A stretch of DNA of 64,000 nucleotides. It comes from Pseudomonas cavernicola. Its GTDB lineage: Bacteria; Pseudomonadota; Gammaproteobacteria; Pseudomonadales; Pseudomonadaceae. Positions 51,669 through 63,467 of the stretch are shown piece after piece; within the stretch, counting starts at the first letter, position 1, and each line of letters opens with the position of its first letter. The position numbers and the translations under genes are program-made. Below the pieces are notes generated by a model. That model had not been told where the DNA came from, ran no database searches, and worked only from the letters and a program-made list of their open reading frames with translations. The DNA lies in the NCBI RefSeq assembly GCF_003596405.1, contig NZ_QYUR01000002.1, positions 1,566,501 through 1,630,500 on the forward strand, written 5' to 3'.

Positions 51669-54365
51669 TCAGCTCCCCGTTCGGCACGGGTAACGCCGCA
51701 GGCTTTCCAACAGTTCGCGGCCGGCGATGGGCTGGTCAAACAGATAGCCCTGGCCAATGTCGCACTTGTGCCGGCGCAGGAAGCTCAGTTGTGCGGCGCT
51801 CTCGATCCCTTCAGCGACCACCTTGAGCTTGAGGTTATGCGCCATGGCAATCACCGCGGAGGTGATCTCCATATCGTCCTGGCTGTCCGGGATGTCCTTG
51901 ATAAAGCTGCGGTCGATCTTGATCACGTCGATCGGGAATTTCTTCAGATAGCTGAGCGACGAATAGCCGGTGCCGAAGTCATCCATCGCCAGGGTCAGGC
52001 CGAGGCTCTTCAGGCGGCTGAGTTGCTGGCGGGTGTCTTCGGTGGCTTCCAGCAGCAGGCTTTCGGTCAGCTCCAGTTCGAGCAATTGGGCCGGCAGTTG
52101 TTCTTCATGCAGGATGGCGGCGATCGAGCCGACCAGATCCGGGTCGGAGAACTGTTTGGGCGACAGGTTGATCGCCACCTGCAAGGTGCCGAGGCCGAGC
52201 GTCGTCAGTTGTTTGCTCATGCGGCAGGCCTGGCGCGCCACCCACTTGCCGATAGGGATGATCAGCCCGGTGTCTTCGGCCACGCTGATGAACTGATCCG
52301 GGCTGATCATGCCCTTTTCCGGATGGTTCCAGCGCAGCAAGGCCTCCAGCCCCAGCAATTGGCCATTCTTCAGGCATAGCTTGGGCTGGTAGAACACTTC
52401 GAGCTCGTTCTGCGTCAGCGCGCGGCGCAGGTTGTTCTCGACGAACAGTTTGTAGTTGGCCTCGGCATTCAGTGCTTCGGTGAACACCTGCCACTGGTTC
52501 TTACCATTGGCCTTGGCTTTATGCAGGGCCAGGCCGGCATGTTTCATCAGGGTGTGCGGGTCCTGTCCGTGCAGTGGCGCGCAGGCCAGGCCGACCGAGC
52601 CGGTGACGCTGATCAGTTGGTTGTCGACGAACAGCGGTTTATCCAGGGTTTGCAGGATTTGCCCGGCGACCCGTTGGCCGGTCGCCACATCGCTGTTGTC
52701 GAGCAGCAGGGCAAACTCGTTACTGGCGAAGCGCGCCAGGCTGCCGTTCGGGCTCAGGCTGTTGCGCAGCCGCCGCGCCAGGCTCATCAGCAGCTTGTCG
52801 CCGGTCTGGTGGCCGAGGCTGTCGTTGATTCGTTTGAAGTTGTCGATGTCCACCAGCAGCAGGCTGATCGGCTGGTCGCTGGTGCGGGCGAAGCGTTCTC
52901 CCAGGCTGCGGATAAACGCCGGACGGTTGCCCAGACGCGTGAGGTTGTCGGTATAGGCCAGGCGCTCGATGCGCTGCTGCGCCAGCTTGCTCTGGGTGAT
53001 GTCTTCGTAGATGCCGATGTAGTGGGTCAGCCCACCGTCTTCGCCGTAGACCTTGGAGATCGACAGCTGGCCCCAATAGGGCTCCAGGTTTTTGCGTCGG
53101 CTGCGGAATTCGCCTTGCCAGCTGTTGTGTTGGGCCAGGTTGGAGCGCGCATCGAACAGTAGGTCGTTGAGGTTCTCCAGTGCGGGTAGCTCGGACATGC
53201 GCCGGCCTTGCACCTCGTCGGCGCTGTACAGGGTGATCGCGGTGAAGCTGGGGTTGACGTATTCCACCAGGCCATCGCGATCGACCAGCAGGAAGGCGCT
53301 GGCGCTCTGTTCGACGGCACGGCGGAACAAGTGCAGCTCGCTGCTAGCGCTGCGCCGCTGCTGGTTGGCCAGGGCGTGGGCGAATTGATCGGCCAGCTCG
53401 CCAGCGAAGGCAACTTCGTCGGCCTGCCAGACCCGTGGTGTCCCGATGTGTTCCAGGCACAGCACGGCAACCACCTCTCCACCGACGCGGACGCTGGCAT
53501 CGAGCAGGGCGTTGATCCCTCGTGGCTTCAAATGGTTTTCCGCTAGTTCGCGGGTGCGCGGGTCCCGCAGGGCGTTGTGCGCATCGATCGCGCGGCCGCT
53601 GTGCAGGGCAGCCAGATAGTGGGGGTATTGGCTGGCGTCGAGCGCCTCGGGTAGTTCGTGATGGCCCGGCTCGAGACAGTACAGCGCCACTGGCTCGAGC
53701 CTCTCCTGGCGCAAATGCCAAATACTGGCGCGGGCTACTGCATAGGTCTCGCAGGCGGCCTGGGTAATCAGCTCGGCGGCTTCTCGCAGCGGATCGTGAG
53801 AATTGTAGCGATGCTGCGCCAGGCGCACGATCAGGTTTTGCTGCGCACGCGAACGGACCAGGTGTTGCAGGTGTTCTTCCTGAGAGCGCTGGTACAACTC
53901 CAGGGACGCTTGCAGGCGACTGTTCTGCGCTAGCAGCTCCGTTTGTTGCGGTCGCTCGCTGGGGAGGGCGGGCCCGTCCGCCGCCAGCAGATAGCCGCGC
54001 AGCAGCTGCCGGCCGCGCTGCTTGAAGGGTTCGCCAAGCTCCAGCAGGTGCAGCGCGCCGTGCGGTGTATGCAGGGTGTAGCGCACCTGGTAGTGCGGGC
54101 TGTCGCACAGTTGCAACTGGATCGCATCGTGCAAGTGGTAGCGCGCCTCGGGCTCCATCAGGCTGGCATAGGGCGAGCCGATCAGCCCGCAGAGTTCGCT
54201 GGCGGCGAGACCCAGTTGGCGTTCGCAGGCAGGGTCGAGAAACAGCAAGGCCCAACTCGCCTCATTCAGCCGCTCGAAACGCAACATGCCGAGCCGCGAG
54301 GGCACTGGCAACTGCGTCACAACCTCGACCGCCGGACGGCTGGCGGCATCGGTATGGCTTTTCAT
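51669..54365 (-). CDS. dipA: Cyclic-di-GMP phosphodiesterase DipA-like (PAS-GAF-PAS-GGDEF-EAL)
   Basis: 898 residues. N-terminal PAS-like region, GAF domain (about 190-340), PAS domain (about 350-470), GGDEF domain (about 480-630) and EAL domain (about 640-890). The GGDEF signature is degenerate (RFASNEF), so cyclase activity is not expected. The EAL catalytic elements are intact: EALLRW, ELTESLLL, DDFGTGYSSL and KIDRSFI. Position next to msrA and aceF agrees with P. aeruginosa dipA (PA5017), which drives biofilm dispersal. The divergent gene starts 76 bases away. Confidence 0.88.
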   Translation of the reverse strand: MKSHTDAASRPAVEVVTQLPVPSRLGMLRFERLNEASWALLFLDPACERQLGLAASELCGLIGSPYASLMEPEARYHLHDAIQLQLCDSPHYQVRYTLHTPHGALHLLELGEPFKQRGRQLLRGYLLAADGPALPSERPQQTELLAQNSRLQASLELYQRSQEEHLQHLVRSRAQQNLIVRLAQHRYNSHDPLREAAELITQAACETYAVARASIWHLRQERLEPVALYCLEPGHHELPEALDASQYPHYLAALHSGRAIDAHNALRDPRTRELAENHLKPRGINALLDASVRVGGEVVAVLCLEHIGTPRVWQADEVAFAGELADQFAHALANQQRRSASSELHLFRRAVEQSASAFLLVDRDGLVEYVNPSFTAITLYSADEVQGRRMSELPALENLNDLLFDARSNLAQHNSWQGEFRSRRKNLEPYWGQLSISKVYGEDGGLTHYIGIYEDITQSKLAQQRIERLAYTDNLTRLGNRPAFIRSLGERFARTSDQPISLLLVDIDNFKRINDSLGHQTGDKLLMSLARRLRNSLSPNGSLARFASNEFALLLDNSDVATGQRVAGQILQTLDKPLFVDNQLISVTGSVGLACAPLHGQDPHTLMKHAGLALHKAKANGKNQWQVFTEALNAEANYKLFVENNLRRALTQNELEVFYQPKLCLKNGQLLGLEALLRWNHPEKGMISPDQFISVAEDTGLIIPIGKWVARQACRMSKQLTTLGLGTLQVAINLSPKQFSDPDLVGSIAAILHEEQLPAQLLELELTESLLLEATEDTRQQLSRLKSLGLTLAMDDFGTGYSSLSYLKKFPIDVIKIDRSFIKDIPDSQDDMEITSAVIAMAHNLKLKVVAEGIESAAQLSFLRRHKCDIGQGYLFDQPIAGRELLESLRRYPCRTGS

Positions 54366-54441
54366 CGGGCGACTCGCTTCCAGTATGCTGATCGAGTGGG
54401 GCCATGACCCACTTCACTATAGCGCTGGGCAAGGGTGCATC

Positions 54442-54969
54442 ATGCGATCGAGACTGACAAGGCGGCTGGGAGCTTTGGCGATATTCACTACATTGCTGGC
54501 CACGCCGGCGCTGCAGGCGGCTGAGCCAGCGGCACTCAACGGTGCGGAGCAGGCGCGCTTTTTGAGCGAGTTGAAACGCTTCTACAAGACGACTGATGAG
54601 CGCAAAGCCTTGCTGGCCCACAGCAATGAGCTGCTGAACCGCTATGCGGTGCGCGCGGCCTATCAGGTCGGCCAGAGCAATCGGCATGATTTGGTTTACC
54701 AGCTAAACGTCAGTGGCCCGGGCGAACTGATGGTCCATGAGCAAACCCGCGCTGCGCAGGGCATGGCCCTGGTGGTGCGCAATCAGCGCTTATCGGTGTT
54801 CGGCCTCGATCCCTATATCCGTTACGACTGCCCGTTGACTGGGCAGGTATGTGTGCTCATGAACCCGGCCGATGGCGGCCCGTGGTTGAGTATCAGGCGT
54901 GACCATGACGGCGCCGCGGAACTGGCCAAGGCGCTGTCCTTTCTGTTGCGTAATCTGCAGAAAGGCTAG
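54442..54969 (+). CDS. Secreted hypothetical protein
   Basis: 175 residues with a cleavable signal peptide (LGALAIFTTLLATPALQAA) and a periplasmic alpha/beta domain holding two cysteines in YDCPLTGQVC that could form a disulfide. The chosen ATG gives a normal signal peptide; upstream in-frame starts overlap the dipA start. It is divergent from dipA and may share its regulation. I recognise no named family. Confidence 0.75.
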   Translation: MRSRLTRRLGALAIFTTLLATPALQAAEPAALNGAEQARFLSELKRFYKTTDERKALLAHSNELLNRYAVRAAYQVGQSNRHDLVYQLNVSGPGELMVHEQTRAAQGMALVVRNQRLSVFGLDPYIRYDCPLTGQVCVLMNPADGGPWLSIRRDHDGAAELAKALSFLLRNLQKG

Positions 54970-55144
54970 GGTAGAGGTTTTTAGCCTTAAGAAGACCGTC
55001 TGCCGGGCCCCGGTTTTGGGCGCTTCACGGAGTTTCGGGGTGGCGGTTAACGCCGGATAGGTCAGAGGGTCGCAAGAGCCCTGCTGTTTGTTGGCCTTGA
55101 AGCCGTGCCCGGGCACTTTATCGCGCTGGCTGATGCTTCTGGTT

Positions 55145-55700
55145 GCGCCCCCTCGGGCGCCTCACTTTTCTTTTTATGCGAAAAGAAAAGTAAGCAAAAG
55201 AAAGCGCCCCCCGACATCCGGGCCTTCGCTACGCTCAGCCTCCCCTCCCTCCGGCACTGCTTCGGCGGCACGCCACGAAGGGACGTCCCTGTCCCTTCGT
55301 GCCTCGCTCGGCGTCCTGCCTCGGCAATTGCTCCCGGCATTGCCCTACCTCCTGCATCCATGCAGTCGTCGCGTCCCCCTCCGCAGTACCTCCACTCGGC
55401 CTCCTGACGGGGATTCGGGGTGTCGCCTGCAAGTCGTATGAAAACCTGAAGCCTCCTGCTGCCTGGTGGATTTGTACATAAGCTCGGGCGGGGACAGCGC
55501 CCCTTCAGGAGGCCGAGTGGAATCGTTGTGGAGGGGGTTGAGCGGCAGGGATGCCGCGAGAGCCGCGATGGGCCAGGGATGGCCCTTCGCGGCGGGCCCC
55601 TGGAGCAACGATGGAGCGAGGGAACCCGCCGCAGGCGGGCCGGATGCCGGGGCAAGCGCTTTGGGTTACTTTTCCCGCGGCTGGGAAAAGTGACTCGCCC
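55145..55700. repeat. Large quasi-palindromic noncoding element
   Basis: Most of the 932-base gap before aceF is an imperfect inverted repeat centred near 55456. The best pair is 55392-55412 with 55500-55520 (20 of 21 positions). Terminal hairpins are ACTTTTCTTTT/AAAAGAAAAGT (55164-55191) and ACTTTTCCC/GGGAAAAGT (55668-55691). Reading frames here are Arg/Pro-rich on all strands and look noncoding. The flanks 54970-55144 and 55701-55834 hold nothing I recognise. Confidence 0.75.
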
Positions 55701-55834
55701 AGCAGGGCGAAACCGGACTGTCAGCCAGCACGGCAAGCGCCCAATGACACCAAACGACAAGACAACACCCTCTTGCCTAACCGGTGTCAATCCCTATCGT
55801 CCCCAGTAATTCGTGGAACCCCGTTTTTAGCCGC

Positions 55835-55859
55835 AAAAAAAACCCCGCCAAAGGCGGGG
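55835..55859 (-). terminator. Rho-independent terminator after aceF
   Basis: On the minus strand CCCCGCC, loop TTT and GGCGGGG are followed by a T8 run. It lies 43 bases after the aceF stop. Confidence 0.88.
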
Positions 55860-55901
55860 CTGAGGTACGAGCGTGGCATGCTCGAAAGTAAAACTTAAGC
55901 T

Positions 55902-57518
55902 TTACAGCAACAGCGTGCGGATATCCCCCAGCACGTCGCCGAGGCGCTTGGTAAAGCGCGCGGCGGCGGCGCCGTTGATCACCCGGTGGTCATAGGACAG
56001 CGACAACGGCAGCATCAGCTTGGGCTGGAACGCCTTGCCATCCCAGACCGGCTGGATAGTGGCTTTCGACACCCCAAGGATCGCCACTTCCGGCGCATTG
56101 ACGATCGGCGTGAAACCGGTGCCGCCAATGTGGCCGAGGCTGGAGATGGTGAAGCAGGCGCCTTGCATGGCGTCGGCGGAGAGCTTTTTGGTCCGGGCTT
56201 TTTCCGCCAGTTCGGCGGCTTCGGCCGCCAGTTGCAGCAAGCTCTTCTTGTCGACGTCCTTGATCACGGGCACCAACAGACCTTCCGGGGTGTCCACGGC
56301 AAAGCCGATGTTGACGTACTTCTTGCGGATGATGGCCTTGCCCGACGGTGCCAGCGAACTGTTGAAGTCCGGCAGTTCCTTGAGCAGGTGCGCGCAAGCC
56401 TTGAGCAGCAGCGGCAACACGGTCAGCTTCACGCCGGCTTTCTCGGCCACGGCTTTCTGCGCGACGCGGAAGGCTTCCAGTTCGGTGATGTCGGCCGAAT
56501 CGAACTGCGTCACGTGCGGAACGTTCAGCCAACTGCGGTGCAGGTTGCTGGCGCCCACTTGCATCAGGCGGGTCATCGGCACTTCTTCGATTTCACCGAA
56601 GCGGCTGAAGTCGACCTCTGGGATCGGCGGAATGCCCGCGCCACCCGTTGCGCCGGCCGGTGCTTCCTTGGCCTTGTGCATCATGGTTTTGACGTACGCC
56701 TGCACGTCTTCTTTCAAGATGCGCTCGTGCGGGCCGGTGGCGCTAACGGCCGCCAACTCGACGCCAAACTCGCGGGCCAACTGACGCACGGCGGGGCCAG
56801 CGTGAACTCGGCGCCCCTCGCGGCTCGGTGCGCCAACCGGCGCCGGCTCGGTTTTGGCGACCGGGGCTGCGGCTGCCGGTACTGGCGCCTCGGCTTTGGC
56901 CGCAGGTGCAGGTGCGGGTGCGACTGGCGCTGCAGCGCCAGCTACCCGGAGTTTCAGAATCAAGTCGCCGGTGCCGACCTCGTCGTCCAGCTTGACGCTC
57001 AGGCTTTCCACCACGCCAGATGCCGGCGAAGGAATCTCCATGCTGGCTTTGTCCGATTCCAGCACCAGCAGCGACTGATCCGCTTCAACCGTGTCGCCGA
57101 CCTTGACCAGCAATTCGATGATCTTGGCTTTGCCGGATGAGCCGATGTCTGGGACGTGAATGTCCTGCACCGATTCAGTCGCAACGACAGCCGGGGCAGC
57201 CGCCGGCTCTGCAGCTTTGGCCGGGGCAGTAGCGGGTGCGACCTCGGCTTTTGGCGCGGCAGCGGCAGCCGGTGCCGCGGTGGCGCCTTCGACTTCGAGC
57301 TCCAGCAGTTCGTCGCCTTCCTTCAGGCGGTCACCCAGTTTCACTTTCAGGCTCTTGATCACCCCGGCCTTGGGCGCGGGGATTTCCATGCTGGCTTTGT
57401 CCGACTCGAGGGTCAGCAGGCTCTGGTCGGCCTCGATACGATCACCGACTTTGACCATCAGCTCGATAACTTCACCCTCACCGCTGCCGATGTCGGGTAC
57501 GCGAATTAGTTCACTCAC
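55902..57518 (-). CDS. aceF: Pyruvate dehydrogenase E2, dihydrolipoamide acetyltransferase
   Basis: 538 residues forming the core of pyruvate dehydrogenase. Two lipoyl domains carry the lipoylated lysine in ESDKASMEIP (near residues 40 and 155), linked by Ala/Pro-rich segments. A peripheral-subunit-binding domain (about 235-270) and the catalytic domain follow. The active-site motif is DHRVINGA, with Asn where E. coli has Asp; I recall the same in other Pseudomonas and Azotobacter. It lies 11 bases after aceE. Confidence 0.96.
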   Translation of the reverse strand: MSELIRVPDIGSGEGEVIELMVKVGDRIEADQSLLTLESDKASMEIPAPKAGVIKSLKVKLGDRLKEGDELLELEVEGATAAPAAAAAPKAEVAPATAPAKAAEPAAAPAVVATESVQDIHVPDIGSSGKAKIIELLVKVGDTVEADQSLLVLESDKASMEIPSPASGVVESLSVKLDDEVGTGDLILKLRVAGAAAPVAPAPAPAAKAEAPVPAAAAPVAKTEPAPVGAPSREGRRVHAGPAVRQLAREFGVELAAVSATGPHERILKEDVQAYVKTMMHKAKEAPAGATGGAGIPPIPEVDFSRFGEIEEVPMTRLMQVGASNLHRSWLNVPHVTQFDSADITELEAFRVAQKAVAEKAGVKLTVLPLLLKACAHLLKELPDFNSSLAPSGKAIIRKKYVNIGFAVDTPEGLLVPVIKDVDKKSLLQLAAEAAELAEKARTKKLSADAMQGACFTISSLGHIGGTGFTPIVNAPEVAILGVSKATIQPVWDGKAFQPKLMLPLSLSYDHRVINGAAAARFTKRLGDVLGDIRTLLL

Positions 57519-57529
57519 AATGCGTCTCC

Positions 57530-60178
<2,649 letters not shown>

Positions 60179-60288
60179 GGCTTGCTCCAGGGCGGAAAGG
60201 CTTCCAGAATCGGGAGCCTAGGTTCGCGGCCGGCCTTTTGGGCGGGCGACGTGAATTCTTGGATTTACCGGGGGTAGGACCGGCCTCG

Positions 60289-60303
60289 TGTAGTTTTACT
60301 ACA
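60289..60303. promoter_or_regulatory. GntR/FadR-type operator 1, aceE-glnE region
   Basis: TGTAGTTTTACTACA is a perfect TGTAGT-N3-ACTACA palindrome. It fits the TNGTNNNACNA consensus of the FadR subfamily of GntR regulators, which includes PdhR and LldR. It lies 111 bases upstream of the aceE start. Confidence 0.6.
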
Positions 60304-60340
60304 AATCGACGGCCGTTTCAGCCCCCTCGACACATTCTTT

Positions 60341-60355
60341 AGTAGTAAAACTACA
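60341..60355. promoter_or_regulatory. GntR/FadR-type operator 2, aceE-glnE region
   Basis: AGTAGTAAAACTACA matches the reverse complement of operator 1 at 14 of 15 bases. The centres are 52 bases apart, about five helical turns, which would place two bound dimers on one face of the DNA. It is 58 bases before the glnE ATG. Confidence 0.6.
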
Positions 60356-60412
60356 AGGTTGCGACAGTTGGCGGGTTGAATCGCCAGCAGTACGCCGATC
60401 ACAGGATAGATC

Positions 60413-63358
60413 ATGAGCCTGCCCTCGCTCGCCGCTTTGCCGGCTTCGTTTGAGTCTTTTGTCAGTCGTGCGCTGCAGTCGTTTCGCGCCGCGGTCGATG
60501 ATTTGTCCCCGCAAGCTACGCAGCGTCTGGCCGCTTGGCCGGTGGCGCGACTGGCGGCGTTCGAGCGGGTGACGGCGGCAAGCGAGTTTGTCATCGAGCA
60601 GGCGCTACGTGATCCGGAAATGTTGCTGGCGCTGGCTGACAGCGGCGAACTGGAGCGCTCACTGCAGGCCGGCGAATTGCGCACCCAGTTGAACGCAGCG
60701 TTGGCCGAGTGCGCCGATGAAGATGAGTTGGGGCGGCGCCTGCGACGTTTGCGCAATCGCCAGCAGCTACGGATCATCTGGCGCGATATCACCCGCCAGG
60801 CTGATCTGCTGGAAACCTGTCGCGATTTGTCCGATTTGGCCGACGCCTGTATCGATCTGGCCTACGAATGGCTGTACCCACGGCATTGCGCGCAGTTCGG
60901 CACGCCAATCGGCCGGCGTTCCGGGCAGGTACAGCAGATGGTCGTGCTCGGCATGGGCAAGCTCGGCGCGGTCGAGTTGAACCTGTCTTCGGATATCGAC
61001 CTGATCTTCGCCTACCCGGAAGGGGGTGAGACCGAAGGGGTGAAGCGCTCGCTGGATAACCAGGAGTTCTTTATCCGTCTCGGTCAGCGACTGATCAAGG
61101 CGCTGGATGCGATCACCGTCGACGGCTTCGTCTTTCGCGTCGACATGCGTCTGCGCCCGTACGGCTCGGCTGGTGCGCTGGTGCTCAGCTTCAATGCGCT
61201 GGAGCAGTACTACCAGGATCAGGGCCGCGACTGGGAGCGCTACGCGATGATCAAGGCGCGGGTGGTCGGGGGCGATCAGGTCGCCGGCGCGCAACTGCTG
61301 GAGATGCTGCGGCCGTTCGTCTATCGGCGCTATCTGGACTTTTCCGCCATCGAAGCCTTGCGCGCGATGAAGCTGCTGATCCAGCAGGAAGTCCGCCGTA
61401 AAGGCATGGCCGAGAACATCAAGCTCGGCTCTGGCGGCATCCGCGAAGTCGAGTTTATCGCCCAGGCCTTCCAGCTGATCCACGGCGGTCGCGACCTCAG
61501 CCTGCAACAGCGGCCGTTGCTGAGCGTGCTCAGAACCCTCGAAGGCCAGGGCTACCTACCGCCAGCGGTGATCGAAGAGCTGCGCGCCGGCTATGAGTTT
61601 CTGCGCTACACCGAGCATGCCCTGCAGGCGATTGCCGACCGGCAGACGCAGATGCTCCCGGACAACCGCGAAGACCGTGCGCGGGTCGCCTTCATCATGG
61701 GGTTTGACAGCTGGGAGGCTTTCCACGAGCGGTTGATGTACTGGCGTGGGCGGGTCGACTGGCACTTCCGTCAGGTCATCGCCGATCCAGACGAGGAAGA
61801 GGGGGCTGAGGCGGCGGTCTGCGTTGGTGGCGAGTGGTTGCCGCTGTGGGAGGATGCGCTGGATGAAGAGACCGCCTGCCGGCAACTGAGCGAAGCCGGC
61901 TTTGCCGAGGCGCAGTCGGCCTGGCAGCGCTTGGCCGGGTTGCGCGCCAGCAATCAGGTGCGGGCCATGCAGCGTCTCGGTCGCGAGCGGCTGGATGCCT
62001 TTATTCCACGGCTGCTGGCGCAGGCGGTGGAGCGCGAGAATCCGGATCTGGTGCTGGAGCGGGTGTTGCCGCTGATCGAGGCGGTGGCGCGGCGTTCGGC
62101 CTACTTGGTGTTGCTGACGGAAAATCCCAGCGCCTTGCTGCGCCTGCTGACGTTGTGCGCGGCGAGCCCGTGGATCGCCGAGCAGATCACCCGTTTCCCG
62201 TTGTTGCTCGATGAGTTGCTTAACGAAGGGCGCCTGTTCAAGCCGCCCTTGGCACCGGAGCTGGCCGCCGAGTTGCGCGAGCGGCTGACGCGTATCCCCG
62301 AGGATGACCTGGAACAGCAGATGGAGGCGCTGCGCCACTTCAAATTGGCCCATCGCCTGCGGGTGGCCGCTTCGGAGATCGCCGGAACCCTGCCGCTGAT
62401 GAAGGTCAGCGACTACCTGACCTGGCTGGCCGAGGCGATCCTCGAGCAAGTGCTGGCGCTGGCCTGGCGCCAGACCGTGGCGAAAAGCGGCACCCCGCGG
62501 CGTACCGATGGCAGCTTATGCGACCCGGACTTCATCATCGTCGGTTACGGCAAGGTCGGTGGTCTCGAACTCGGCCATGGCTCGGACCTGGACCTGGTGT
62601 TTATTCACGATGGCGATCCGCAGGCGGAAACCGATGGCGCCAAACCCATCGACGGCGCGCAGTTCTTCAACCGCCTGGGGCAGCGCATCATCCATCTGCT
62701 GACCACCCAGACCACTTCCGGCCAGCTCTACGAGGTCGATATGCGCCTGCGTCCGTCGGGCGCTTCCGGTCTGTTGGTCAGCTCGCTCGGTGCCTTCCAG
62801 CGCTACCAGGAAAACGAAGCCTGGACCTGGGAACACCAGGCGCTGGTGCGCGCGCGCGTGTTGGTCGGCTGTCCACGTGTGGCCGCGGCGTTCGAGCAGG
62901 TGCGCGCGCAAGTGCTCGGGCGGGCACGTGACCTCGATAAGCTGCGGGTGGAAGTCAGTGAGATGCGCGCGAAGATGCGCGACAACCTCGGTTCCAAGGA
63001 AACGGCCGCCGGCACCGCCGCAAATGCCTTCGAGGCCGCGGCACCGTTCGATCTGAAGCAGGACGCCGGTGGTATCGTCGATATCGAATTTATGGTGCAA
63101 TACGCCGCCTTAGCCTGGTCGCGCGAGTATCCAGCGCTGCTGCAGTACACCGATAACATCCGCATTCTAGAAGGGTTGGAGCATGCCGGGTTGATCCCAG
63201 GCGCAGATGCCACCCTGCTGCGGGAGGTCTACAAGGCCTATCGCGCAGCGGCCCATCGCCTGGCCCTGCAGAAGCAGGCGGGCATCGTCAGCGGCGAGCA
63301 GTTTCACCTCGAGCGCCGGGAAGTGATGCGGATCTGGCGCGAGTTAGGGCTGAGTTGA
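60413..63358 (+). CDS. glnE: Glutamine synthetase adenylyltransferase/deadenylyltransferase
   Basis: 981 residues, controlling glutamine synthetase by adding or removing AMP in answer to PII and glutamine. Two nucleotidyltransferase domains are visible: the first with GMGKLGAVELNLSSDIDLIF, the second with GYGKVGGLELGHGSDLDLVF. Each is followed by its helical domain (GlnD-PII linker region between). Length is normal for the family. It is divergent from aceE. Confidence 0.96.
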   Translation: MSLPSLAALPASFESFVSRALQSFRAAVDDLSPQATQRLAAWPVARLAAFERVTAASEFVIEQALRDPEMLLALADSGELERSLQAGELRTQLNAALAECADEDELGRRLRRLRNRQQLRIIWRDITRQADLLETCRDLSDLADACIDLAYEWLYPRHCAQFGTPIGRRSGQVQQMVVLGMGKLGAVELNLSSDIDLIFAYPEGGETEGVKRSLDNQEFFIRLGQRLIKALDAITVDGFVFRVDMRLRPYGSAGALVLSFNALEQYYQDQGRDWERYAMIKARVVGGDQVAGAQLLEMLRPFVYRRYLDFSAIEALRAMKLLIQQEVRRKGMAENIKLGSGGIREVEFIAQAFQLIHGGRDLSLQQRPLLSVLRTLEGQGYLPPAVIEELRAGYEFLRYTEHALQAIADRQTQMLPDNREDRARVAFIMGFDSWEAFHERLMYWRGRVDWHFRQVIADPDEEEGAEAAVCVGGEWLPLWEDALDEETACRQLSEAGFAEAQSAWQRLAGLRASNQVRAMQRLGRERLDAFIPRLLAQAVERENPDLVLERVLPLIEAVARRSAYLVLLTENPSALLRLLTLCAASPWIAEQITRFPLLLDELLNEGRLFKPPLAPELAAELRERLTRIPEDDLEQQMEALRHFKLAHRLRVAASEIAGTLPLMKVSDYLTWLAEAILEQVLALAWRQTVAKSGTPRRTDGSLCDPDFIIVGYGKVGGLELGHGSDLDLVFIHDGDPQAETDGAKPIDGAQFFNRLGQRIIHLLTTQTTSGQLYEVDMRLRPSGASGLLVSSLGAFQRYQENEAWTWEHQALVRARVLVGCPRVAAAFEQVRAQVLGRARDLDKLRVEVSEMRAKMRDNLGSKETAAGTAANAFEAAAPFDLKQDAGGIVDIEFMVQYAALAWSREYPALLQYTDNIRILEGLEHAGLIPGADATLLREVYKAYRAAAHRLALQKQAGIVSGEQFHLERREVMRIWRELGLS

Positions 63359-63366
63359 TGATTCCG

Positions 63367-63387
63367 GCGAGCCGTCTGGCGGCTCGC
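63367..63387 (+). terminator. Possible hairpin after glnE
   Basis: GCGAGCCG (63367-63374) and CGGCTCGC (63380-63387) form an eight-bp stem with a five-base loop nine bases after the glnE stop. There is no T-run, so termination is uncertain. Confidence 0.4.
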
Positions 63388-63467
63388 TCAAATTGCCCAA
63401 GGGCCGCCACGCGCCGTAGTTTTTATAGGCGACCGTTGGCTGTACAGAATTCTTGAGGAGCAAAATT

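Noticed and set aside
55062..55790. Arg/Pro-rich 242-codon frame before aceF
   Set aside because: Lies across the quasi-palindrome; the composition tracks GC and other frames are equally open, so it looks noncoding.
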